This document shows, in pieces, positions 38,244 to 45,709 of a DNA stretch of 64,000 nt. Each line of letters begins with the position of its first letter. Positions within the stretch are counted from its first letter, which is position 1. The stretch lies in assembly GCA_937958695.1 (NCBI GenBank), contig CALGNK010000002.1, forward strand, positions 1 to 64,000, read 5' to 3'. The notes beneath the pieces are model-generated. The model was not told where the DNA came from and did no database searches. It was given only the letters and a program-made list of their open reading frames with translations. Made by a program: the position numbers and the translations under genes. The DNA is from an uncultured bacterium (lineage in GTDB: Bacteria; DUMJ01).

Positions 38244-39457
38244 TGAATCTAGAAGAGCTATTTAAAGAGGCGGAAGATGTTTGTAGCTCTAAGATAAGGG
38301 AGATACAAGATACAAAAAGGAAAAACGAGTTGAAAGTCCTTTCCGCTTTTAGGTCTGCAGGTATAGATGAATATGTAGTATCCTTTGTGGGAACAGGTTA
38401 CGGATATAATGATAAAGGAAGGGAGGCTCTGGAAAGGGTGTTCTCCCTTTCTTTTTCTAGCGAGTCAGCAATAGTTATGCCCCAAATTATCTCTGGAACT
38501 CATGCCATATCTAGTGTCCTTTTTGCTCTTCTAAGACCGAAAGATAAAATAGTTTCTGTTACTGGACCAGTGTATGATACTTTGAGAAGGGTGATTAATT
38601 CTTTAGCTGAGTGGGGTATAGAATATTATGAGATACCCTTTGAATATAGAGAGGATATAGAGTATATAAAGTCTAAAATTAGCAAATCCCCTAAACTCAT
38701 TTTTATACAGCGCTCCTGTGGATATGATTGGTCTAGAAGATCACTAACAATTAGTGAGATAGCAAGTATGATATCTAGTATAAGAGGTATATTTGAAGAA
38801 AGTATCTTCCTTGTTGATAACTGCTACGGTGAATTTGTGGAAGACAAAGAGCCTACTGAAATTGGGGCAGATGTTATAGTGGGTTCTCTGATAAAGGGAG
38901 TTGGGGGAAACCTTGCACCTACGGGGGCTTATATAGCAGGGAAGAGAGAAATGATAGAGAAGGTTGGAGCTTTTATTACCGCCCCAGGTCAGGGAAGAGA
39001 CATAGGACCAACATTGGGTATCCAGAAAGCTATACTTCAAGGAATTCTCTTTGCCCCCCATTTTATAGGAGAGTCTCTAGAAGGACTAACCATAGCTAGT
39101 TATGTACTAGAAAAGCTAGGCTTTGAGGTATTACCTAAATGGGACGAACCTAGAGGAGACGGAGTTCAGAGAGTCATTCTGAAAGATGAAAAGAGACTTA
39201 TAAAATTTTTGCAGGGCATACAGAGCTTCTGCCCGGTAAATTCTAGGTATATGCCTGAGCCTCAGGATCTTCCTGGTTATTCTGATCCTGTAATCTTAGC
39301 TGGTGGGGGGTTTGTCCAGGGTTCTACTGGTGAGTTTAGCGCTGATGGAATATTAAGATTCCCTTATGTTGCATTTATTCAAGGGGGATATTCTCGTAAC
39401 CAGGTAATATCTGGTATAATTAGTGGCATAGAAAAAATATTTGAGGAGGTAAGATGA
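38243..39457 (+). CDS. Methionine gamma-lyase family protein (Met_gamma_lyase/YnbB)
   Basis: A 404-residue PLP protein of the 'aluminum resistance'/YnbB family (PF06838-like). FVGTGYGYNDKGREALERVF, MPQIISGTHAISSVLFALLRPKDK and the Lys-containing VGSLIKGVGGNLAPTGAYIAG are family segments. A function in sulfur amino-acid breakdown is assumed from fold only. The start is ATG 38243, overlapping the dapL stop (TGATG), with GAGGCG upstream. In Firmicutes this gene often follows miaA/hfq, and here it also lies near miaA. It overlaps the next gene by 4 bases. Confidence 0.85.
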   Translation: MNLEELFKEAEDVCSSKIREIQDTKRKNELKVLSAFRSAGIDEYVVSFVGTGYGYNDKGREALERVFSLSFSSESAIVMPQIISGTHAISSVLFALLRPKDKIVSVTGPVYDTLRRVINSLAEWGIEYYEIPFEYREDIEYIKSKISKSPKLIFIQRSCGYDWSRRSLTISEIASMISSIRGIFEESIFLVDNCYGEFVEDKEPTEIGADVIVGSLIKGVGGNLAPTGAYIAGKREMIEKVGAFITAPGQGRDIGPTLGIQKAILQGILFAPHFIGESLEGLTIASYVLEKLGFEVLPKWDEPRGDGVQRVILKDEKRLIKFLQGIQSFCPVNSRYMPEPQDLPGYSDPVILAGGGFVQGSTGEFSADGILRFPYVAFIQGGYSRNQVISGIISGIEKIFEEVR

Positions 39458-40518
39458 GAAGGTTCCTAAGTATATTAATAATAACCTTTTTGATTTTTGA
39501 ATTATACCCATTAAATGCCTTTAGCCAACAGAAAAAGTTAAAGATTGGGGTTGTTGGAGTTTTTGTTGATGAGAAGGAAGATACATCACTGACTAGTGTG
39601 GTATCCCCAATATTTTCTACTAGCGACTTTTTTAGTTGGGAGAGGATTGGTAGAGATACTCCTACATCATTATATTGGGGCATTGCAAGTTTTGATGTAA
39701 GGTTCAAACATAACACTTCTAATGTAAGTGCCAGTGTTAAACTTTTAATAAAAGATGCTAAAACCAATACAGATATGTTTATCCTAGAGACCAATGCCTT
39801 AAGTTCTCCCTTTACTGGAACGGTATTAGATTGGAAACCGCTAGAGAAAGAGGCATTTATTAATGCCATAGCTACATTTTCTAAGAGACTGGATGAAATA
39901 TGGAAGAGTAATACTGCCATAATATATGCAGAGGGAAATATCTTTGAGAGCGACCTTGGAAAGGATATGGGTATAGTAGAAGGGACTATAGTAAGTATAT
40001 TTAGAGATAATAATCTTATAGCAAAAGGGAAAATAACAAGTCTAAGCCAGAAAACCTGTAGAGGAGATATTATATACAAGGCTGAGAGTGAATATCCACG
40101 TCTTGGGGATATTGTAAGGATTGCTTATATTCCACCGTCTCCAGAGGTCTCATTTATAAATCAGGCAACTCCAATTTTAAATGCAATTGCAGGGATAGCT
40201 ATCTTAGCCGGTCTAGTAACCCTCTATAACATAGCCAAGGCAAATATGGCAACCTTGATAAGACTTAAGTTCCCTGAAAATAATGCAACTTATAAACCAG
40301 GAGATACTATAACATTTATGTGGTTTACTAATGATACTAGTATAAAGAGCTTTGCATTAGTGATCTCAGGAAGTATTTTTGTAACCAATAATAATTCTTA
40401 CAACTATACCGCTCCTTCAGTTTCATCTGAAACTACCTATATCTGGAAAGTTATAGGCTACAGGGAGGATGGCACTTCTGTAGAAAGCGAAACTAGGACC
40501 TTTAAAGTAGTTCCATAG
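39454..40518 (+). CDS. Secreted envelope protein, FlgT/CsgG-like region plus Ig-like domain
   Basis: I do not recognise this 354-residue protein with certainty. It has a signal peptide (residues 1-25, cleavage near AFS-QQ), an alpha/beta domain (about 28-150) reminiscent of CsgG/curli-assembly proteins, a small beta domain (KDMGIVEGTIVSIFRDNNLIAKGKITS to RLGDIVRI, about 168-222) resembling the C-terminal domain of FlgT, a hydrophobic helix (about 236-258, ILNAIAGIAILAGLVTLYNIA), and a C-terminal Ig/Fn3-like sandwich with WKV near the end. It overlaps the preceding gene by 4 bases and is followed after one base by a barrel protein, so the two probably work together in the outer envelope. Confidence 0.55.
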   Translation: MRRFLSILIITFLIFELYPLNAFSQQKKLKIGVVGVFVDEKEDTSLTSVVSPIFSTSDFFSWERIGRDTPTSLYWGIASFDVRFKHNTSNVSASVKLLIKDAKTNTDMFILETNALSSPFTGTVLDWKPLEKEAFINAIATFSKRLDEIWKSNTAIIYAEGNIFESDLGKDMGIVEGTIVSIFRDNNLIAKGKITSLSQKTCRGDIIYKAESEYPRLGDIVRIAYIPPSPEVSFINQATPILNAIAGIAILAGLVTLYNIAKANMATLIRLKFPENNATYKPGDTITFMWFTNDTSIKSFALVISGSIFVTNNNSYNYTAPSVSSETTYIWKVIGYREDGTSVESETRTFKVVP

Positions 40519-40519
40519 G

Positions 40520-41608
40520 ATGAAGTTATCCCTTCTCTTAATTATTTTTTTTCTTCTTCCAGCTGTTGTATTTTCGGCTTCTCTTAAGGGAGATTTTGTG
40601 TATTTTTTCCCAACTACTTGGGAGATAAGAGGGGTGGGGAAAGCAGTATGGAAAGAGAGTGACATTTTAATTTCGGCTGATGTAATTATTGTAAACCTCC
40701 TTACTGGAAATGTTATAGCATTTGGAAATGTAAAGGTCATAAAAGCTGATAAAGAAAATCTCTATGATGTATTCTATACTAATAGATTGGACTTTAACTT
40801 ATATGAGACTCAATCGCTACCCTATATAACTGCAAAAGAGATAGGAATAGACTGGCGGACAAAAACGATAACCTTTAAGGACTTAAGGGTATCTCAAGAT
40901 ATTGTTATTCCTGAATTTTCTATCCCTTTTGGCCCATACAGCTCTAGTATGAAGTTCTCAGTTGGGGAAGAAATTGTTTCTTTAGATACCAGTGCCCCTT
41001 ATCTCTCTATAATGTTGCCATACAATGATGGGATATTTACAGAAATATTGACCAAATCTGGGATGGAATTATCCTATGAAAAGGAAGGTTACTATCTATT
41101 AGGTGTAAGGGCTTATATTGATAAAGGGATGTCAATTTTTGGTGAGTATAGCATATATTCTTCAGATAAATCTCTGAGATTTACAATCGGTTATAACGAA
41201 ATACCATATTGTATATTGAGTAAGGAAATACGTAATGGAATCTGGAAATATACTGGGGAGGGGAGGGTCAAATGGGGAAATAAACCACAGATAACACTTT
41301 CATTGACAGTAGAACAGTGGGATAAGATGATGATAAAGGGAGAATTTGTGTTATATACTGAGGATGGTGCATTAGAATTTAATCCTTATATAGGTTATAG
41401 ATTCGACTTATCTTACAATTTAAGTTTAAATATTTATCTTGCTAAGATAGGTTTAGATAGTTTACAATTGACATATAGACTACAACCGGCAGTTAATCTT
41501 AAGCTTGGATATGTGAACCCTAACAAATACATCCTAGGTGTTGAGTGGGGCTATAGGGGAATAGAATTGATAGATTATAATGGAACTGTTAGTCTTATCA
41601 TAAGATAG
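40520..41608 (+). CDS. Predicted outer-membrane beta-barrel with OstA/LptA-like N-terminus
   Basis: A 362-residue secreted protein with signal peptide MKLSLLLIIFFLLPAVVFSA. Residues about 20-120 show repeated short strands (WEIRGVGKAVWKESDILISADVIIVNLLTGNVIAFGNVKVI) in the style of the LptA/OstA jelly-roll, which carries lipopolysaccharide. From about 150 on, alternating amphipathic strands (ITLSLTVEQW, IELIDYNGTVSLIIR) suggest a small barrel ending in an aromatic-poor terminal strand. Much shorter than true LptD (700 or more residues), and no LptD Cys are seen. It follows the gene at 39454 after one base. Function is unproven. Confidence 0.55.
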   Translation: MKLSLLLIIFFLLPAVVFSASLKGDFVYFFPTTWEIRGVGKAVWKESDILISADVIIVNLLTGNVIAFGNVKVIKADKENLYDVFYTNRLDFNLYETQSLPYITAKEIGIDWRTKTITFKDLRVSQDIVIPEFSIPFGPYSSSMKFSVGEEIVSLDTSAPYLSIMLPYNDGIFTEILTKSGMELSYEKEGYYLLGVRAYIDKGMSIFGEYSIYSSDKSLRFTIGYNEIPYCILSKEIRNGIWKYTGEGRVKWGNKPQITLSLTVEQWDKMMIKGEFVLYTEDGALEFNPYIGYRFDLSYNLSLNIYLAKIGLDSLQLTYRLQPAVNLKLGYVNPNKYILGVEWGYRGIELIDYNGTVSLIIR

Positions 41609-41619
41609 GAGGTGCAATA

Positions 41620-42633
41620 ATGCTTTCAGCATATCTTGATGGAAAAGGTGAACTTGTCCTTGGAGAAAGGGATATACCTAAAGTAAAGGATGATGAAGTA
41701 CTTATTAGAGTCATAGCCTGTGGTATCTGTGGGACAGATGTCCATGTATTTAAGGGGATAAATAAAGGAAAGCCTAATATAATAAGAGGGCATGAGTTTG
41801 TTGGGGAGATCGTTGAAGTTGGAAGTAGTGTAAAAGATTTAAAGGTTAAAGACATAGTAATTGTAGACCCCAATATACCATGTATGAATTGCTATCAATG
41901 TAGAAATGGTAGGATACATCTTTGTAAGAATTTAACAGCTATAGGGGTAGATTTAGATGGTGGTTTTGCAGAATACTGTGTCTTACCCTCTAGACAGGCA
42001 TATAAGCTTCCAAGTAATATAGAGCCAATAATAGGTGCTTTAGCAGAGCCTCTAGCTTGTGCTCTCCACGGAATAGATAGGGTGGATATAAAAGAAGGAG
42101 AAGATATTCTTATAATTGGAGGAGGAGCATTAGGGCTTATAATTACGCAATTAGTTGTAAATGGAGGTGCAGGGAAGGTATTTGTCAGTGAGCCATATAA
42201 AGAAAAAAGAGACCTGGCATTTGGATTTGGAGCAAGTAGAGTTATAGATCCCACTAGCGAAGACCTTCTAGACGTGATTAAAGATGAAACAGACGGTAAA
42301 GGTGTAGATGTAGTCATAGAAGCTGTTGGCTCTGGAAAGACGATACTACAGGCTATTAGTGCAGTAGGTGATGGAGGTAGGGTCCTCTTCTTTGGGGTTG
42401 CTCCAGAGGATGTAAAGATAGATATTTCACCCTTTGAGATTTATAGAAGAGAACTTACTCTTTTAGGTTCTTTTGTAAACCCATTTACAATGGATAGAGC
42501 TGTATCTTTAATATCTAGTAGAAGGATAAACCTTTATCCACTTATAAGTGATATTATACCTTTACAGGATATCAATAGAGGTGTAGATATTGCCAGTACA
42601 GGGAGGTCAATAAGGGTTCTAGTAAGACCCTAA
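41620..42633 (+). CDS. Zinc-dependent medium-chain alcohol dehydrogenase
   Basis: A 337-residue MDR enzyme of the sorbitol/threonine dehydrogenase group. The catalytic zinc region is ACGICGTDVHVFKG with the His-Glu pair in IIRGHEFVGEI; the structural zinc loop has four Cys in CMNCYQCRNGRIHLC; the NAD site is IIGGGALGLIITQL. It probably oxidises a polyol or sugar alcohol. AGGAGGTG precedes the ATG, 11 bases after the barrel gene. A specific substrate cannot be assigned. Confidence 0.88.
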   Translation: MLSAYLDGKGELVLGERDIPKVKDDEVLIRVIACGICGTDVHVFKGINKGKPNIIRGHEFVGEIVEVGSSVKDLKVKDIVIVDPNIPCMNCYQCRNGRIHLCKNLTAIGVDLDGGFAEYCVLPSRQAYKLPSNIEPIIGALAEPLACALHGIDRVDIKEGEDILIIGGGALGLIITQLVVNGGAGKVFVSEPYKEKRDLAFGFGASRVIDPTSEDLLDVIKDETDGKGVDVVIEAVGSGKTILQAISAVGDGGRVLFFGVAPEDVKIDISPFEIYRRELTLLGSFVNPFTMDRAVSLISSRRINLYPLISDIIPLQDINRGVDIASTGRSIRVLVRP

Positions 42634-42644
42634 AGTTTTCTGAT

Positions 42645-43892
42645 GTGTTGACAACCATACTAAGAATCTTAATAGCCAGAAAATTAAGACCTTTTGTCTT
42701 TGAAAGAAGAAAAGATGTATCTTTAATCTATAAGTCTTCTGATATAGGTATATACGTTCATATTCCTTTTTGTCGTAGGATTTGTCCCTTTTGTCCTTAT
42801 TATAAAGTCCTATATGAAAAGGAATTAGCAGAAAGGTTTAAAAATGCCCTTATTAGTGAGATAGATATTGTAAGTAATCGTTATAGGGATAAAACTATAG
42901 ATTCTGTCTATTTTGGAGGAGGAACTCCTGCATTATTAATAAATTATCTTCCAGAAATAACTTCTAAGTTAAGATCTAATTTTAATATAAAGGGAAACTT
43001 TGCTATTGAACTTCATCCCTTAGACCTTACAAGAGAGAATCTAGAAAATCTAAGGCAGATAGGCTTTGATATGGTAAGTATAGGAATCCAATCCTTCTCT
43101 AAGAGGTGTCTTGAAGCATTAGATAGGAAAGAAGATGTGCAGATTGTAAAAGAAAACCTATCTCTTATAAAGAGTTTTAATTTTAAAACGTTGGATATAG
43201 ATTTAATCTTTGGTATCCCAGGGCAAACCTTAGAATCTTTAGAGGAAGATTTTAAAACAGCAGTAGAATTTGGAGCTAGTCAGATATCAACATATCCTTT
43301 TATAGATTTTACATTCTTGAAAAATCGGGAAAGACCTCTTGGGAGAAAAGAGAAGCGGATAATGCTTGGACAGCTAACTAAGATTGCGGATAGTGTAGGT
43401 TTTGAAAGGACATCCATATGGACATTTGCTAAAAAGGGTTCTCAGAGATACTCTTCAGTTACTAGGGATAATTTTATAGGTTTTGGTCCTTCTTCTTCAT
43501 CTCTTGCAGACAATGCTTTTAAGATAAACACATTTTCCTTAGAGGAGTATATTGACAGTTTAGAAGAAAGAAGGTTACCTTATAGTTTAGTCTTAGAATT
43601 TGACCTTATCACAAGAGCTTCTTATTGGCTCTTTTGGAACTCATACAATATGGATATAAACAGAGATTCTTTCTATAAGATCTTTGGGATAGATTTAGAG
43701 GATGTATTTTACTGGCAACTAAAACTGGGGAAATCTCTAAGATTAATAATAGAGTACGAAAAAGGTTATAGATTAACAGAGAAAGGAGCTTATTATTTCC
43801 ATCTAATTGAACAAGAATATACCCATAGATATATAGACAGAGTTTGGAGTTTGCAAAGGGCAGAATCCTCTCCAGAGAAGATTATAATCTAG
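42645..43892 (+). CDS. HemW-like radical SAM protein
   Basis: A 415-residue member of the coproporphyrinogen oxidase-like/HemW family. YVHIPFCRRICPFCPYYKV holds CxxxCxxC, VYFGGGTPALL, SIGIQSFSKRCLEALDR and DLIFGIPGQTLESL are all present. HemW proper usually has a fourth Cys two residues after the third (CxxxCxxCxF/C); here that position is Tyr, so a heme-chaperone role is uncertain. The start is GTG 42645 (TTG 42648 is possible); neither has a clear ribosome binding site. The 3' end overlaps a small minus-strand gene by 11 bases. Confidence 0.78.
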   Translation: MLTTILRILIARKLRPFVFERRKDVSLIYKSSDIGIYVHIPFCRRICPFCPYYKVLYEKELAERFKNALISEIDIVSNRYRDKTIDSVYFGGGTPALLINYLPEITSKLRSNFNIKGNFAIELHPLDLTRENLENLRQIGFDMVSIGIQSFSKRCLEALDRKEDVQIVKENLSLIKSFNFKTLDIDLIFGIPGQTLESLEEDFKTAVEFGASQISTYPFIDFTFLKNRERPLGRKEKRIMLGQLTKIADSVGFERTSIWTFAKKGSQRYSSVTRDNFIGFGPSSSSLADNAFKINTFSLEEYIDSLEERRLPYSLVLEFDLITRASYWLFWNSYNMDINRDSFYKIFGIDLEDVFYWQLKLGKSLRLIIEYEKGYRLTEKGAYYFHLIEQEYTHRYIDRVWSLQRAESSPEKIII

Positions 43893-44058
43893 CCCTCTTT
43901 AATACGAGCCATATTCCTAGAATTGTTATCCCCATAACTAAAAGATTAAGATAAAACTCAAAAGGGAATCTCTTCTGGAGGAGAAAATATACAAGGGTAA
44001 TGATCTCCAATATAAGACCCCAGAATAAAACCAATAAGATAGGTCTATCCTTTTCCAT
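43882..44058 (-). CDS. Small two-helix membrane protein (58 aa)
   Basis: A 58-residue reading frame, MEKDRPILLVLFWGLILEII..., with two clear hydrophobic helices (about 7-26 and 34-53) separated by a short basic/aromatic turn (QKRFPFEFY) and a basic C-terminus (KRARL). Start is complementary to 44056-44058, stop to 43882-43884. It begins 40 bases downstream of the parallel beta-helix gene on the same strand, and its stop overlaps the convergent HemW-like gene by 11 bases. No Shine-Dalgarno, but TATTAT lies exactly 6 bases before the ATG. Codon use and hydrophobic pattern look genuine. I recognise no family. Confidence 0.55.
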   Translation of the reverse strand: MEKDRPILLVLFWGLILEIITLVYFLLQKRFPFEFYLNLLVMGITILGIWLVLKRARL

Positions 44059-44064
44059 ATTTAA

Positions 44065-44070
44065 ATAATA
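44065..44070 (-). promoter_or_regulatory. TATTAT box 6 nt upstream of the small membrane protein
   Basis: On the minus strand TATTAT (complement of 44065-44070) is followed by six bases and the ATG at 44058. This is the same geometry as at 24337 and 26632, and there is no ribosome binding site, so a leaderless transcript is possible. No good -35 is visible. Confidence 0.4.
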
Positions 44071-44098
44071 CTACATCTGTAAATACACTTTGGAATTT

Positions 44099-45517
44099 TT
44101 ATCTTTCGTAGGCGCCGATATCAAACCCTTTACCCCTTGGCCTTTGAATCCCGTCTAAGTCATCTTTAGGAGCGTTTATTGAACTCCCATTATCAATAGC
44201 AGGACTTCCTATCTTTAGATGATAATCCCCTACATTCCCAAAAGCCGGATTAACGAAGAGAGGATCACCATATAAATTCCCAACTCCTAGAGAAGCTATA
44301 TTATTAGCATAGTATGTTTTATCTCCATGTACAAGAATAAATTCGCTATTAGGAGTATAGAAAAGGTTATGCTCAGCAATCAAATTTGTTTTAGGGCTAA
44401 TAAATATTGGAGAGTTTTCTCCTATCCCTCTAAATATAATATTACGTAAGGTTAGATTTATATTTATATCTGGATAATCGTACTGTGCATGCATTAAGTA
44501 ATTGCGTCCTACAAAGTCATCTACAGTTACATTTATAATTTTAAAACTGGCATTATTAGTTTCTGTAGATATAACTATTGGTGACCAAGGTGTCTCTGAA
44601 ATGTCCCCATCGCCACGCCCATAGATTAATGTATTCTCCACCCTACTGTTATTACCCCAAAGCTTAATTCCATCACAGGAATTATTGGCAACTATACAAT
44701 GATGAATATATGTATTCTCCGCTTTAGAGTCGAGCCCATCACCTCTATTATGTTCTGCTATTGTATATGCTATTTCTATAGGTCCAATAGACGTTTCTAT
44801 CCCAAAGCCATCAGGTCTATCGTATGGCCCTGGACCAGAAGTACCCTGATAGTAATGTCCATTATATGATAGATGGCATTTAAGTATTAATACATTCCTC
44901 CAGCCACCCTGTTCTCCCAACGGTCCTCCTATTGAACCAAACCCACAGTGAGTAATTTGAGAATTGACAATTTGAAGCCCATTTACATCCTTTATATTTA
45001 TACCAAATTCATCTATATGATGTATGTATATATCCTTAATAATTACATTACTAATTGGGCTTTCAAGCGCTTCTATCCCATCTCTAAATGGAGAACCGTT
45101 ATAACTAGTTATTTCAAGATTTTCAATCTTGATATAACTTTTACCTGAAATATCTATAGCAGTTAATAGATTATCTCTACCTACTAGTAAAGGTCTATTA
45201 CCATCTTCTCCCTTTATAGTGATCCAGCTGTTAGAATTACCTGAATATTGAGGGATTATTATATCGTCATCATATTGACTTAGTATATATTTCCCTCCTA
45301 GTATGATTAAAGTGTCACCAGGTTTAACCTGTCTTGAGCCATACCCTGGAGTGGCCCAGGGTTTGTCTAAAGTCCCAGGGTTACTGTTATTCCCTTTTGG
45401 AGACACATAGTAAATTTTACCAGTGGCAGAGGCTGAAGGTACTTCTCTGATACACTCAGAACAACCTATTTGAATAATAACAAATAAGATGAGTAATAGA
45501 AATTTAATCTTCCTCAT
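44099..45517 (-). CDS. Right-handed parallel beta-helix lipoprotein
   Basis: A 472-residue surface lipoprotein. The start is ATG 45517 with AGGAGGTGGAG just upstream; the longer frame to 45619 would bury the signal. The signal peptide MRKIKFLLLILFVIIQIGC ends in a lipobox-like IQIGC. A DUF1565-type N-terminus (IYYVSPKGNNSNPGTLDKPWAT) leads into PbH1 repeats (for example NSQITHCGFGSIGG, TYIHHCIVANNSCDGIKLWG), and the C-terminus PAIDNGSS...RGKGFDIGAYER matches the choice-of-anchor Q ending. Such proteins include polysaccharide lyases (PL6/PL9-like) and glycan-binding proteins. It is divergent from an oligosaccharide-type ABC operon, which suggests action on the polymer whose fragments that system imports. 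Confidence 0.8.
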   Translation of the reverse strand: MRKIKFLLLILFVIIQIGCSECIREVPSASATGKIYYVSPKGNNSNPGTLDKPWATPGYGSRQVKPGDTLIILGGKYILSQYDDDIIIPQYSGNSNSWITIKGEDGNRPLLVGRDNLLTAIDISGKSYIKIENLEITSYNGSPFRDGIEALESPISNVIIKDIYIHHIDEFGINIKDVNGLQIVNSQITHCGFGSIGGPLGEQGGWRNVLILKCHLSYNGHYYQGTSGPGPYDRPDGFGIETSIGPIEIAYTIAEHNRGDGLDSKAENTYIHHCIVANNSCDGIKLWGNNSRVENTLIYGRGDGDISETPWSPIVISTETNNASFKIINVTVDDFVGRNYLMHAQYDYPDININLTLRNIIFRGIGENSPIFISPKTNLIAEHNLFYTPNSEFILVHGDKTYYANNIASLGVGNLYGDPLFVNPAFGNVGDYHLKIGSPAIDNGSSINAPKDDLDGIQRPRGKGFDIGAYER

Positions 45518-45544
45518 AACTCCACCTCCTAATTTTCTATCAAT

Positions 45545-45573
45545 ATTATAAGCTATTTTGAATAATAAAACAA
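45545..45573 (-). promoter_or_regulatory. Promoter for the beta-helix lipoprotein
   Basis: On the minus strand TTGTTT (complement of 45568-45573) and a perfect TATAAT (complement of 45545-45550) are separated by 17 bases. The leader to the ATG at 45517 is about 20 bases and contains AGGAGGTG. Confidence 0.6.
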
Positions 45574-45612
45574 TTGACCGACAATGCCACCAGTTTTCCG
45601 AACTATTTATAC

Positions 45613-45642
45613 TTGACAAAATGAGCTTACTTTTGATATATT
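45613..45642 (+). promoter_or_regulatory. Promoter for the ABC transporter operon
   Basis: A perfect TTGACA at 45613-45618 and TATATT at 45637-45642 with an 18-base spacer. It drives the operon that starts with the solute-binding protein. It lies back to back with the lipoprotein promoter (45545-45573), so a regulator binding between could control both. Confidence 0.6.
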
Positions 45643-45709
45643 TAAAATCGAGGAGGGTTTAGTGCGTAGCTCTTTTCCAGAAAAAATAATTATATCTGGA
45701 GGTGCTTCG

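Noticed and set aside
39420-40079. Minus-strand 219-codon open frame
   Set aside because: It is antisense to the envelope protein gene at 39454, which has a signal peptide, ribosome binding site and operon context; the antisense frame has none of these.
41895-42317. Minus-strand 140-codon open frame
   Set aside because: It is antisense to the alcohol dehydrogenase, whose zinc and NAD motifs are intact; the Ser/Pro/Ile-rich antisense product is an artefact.
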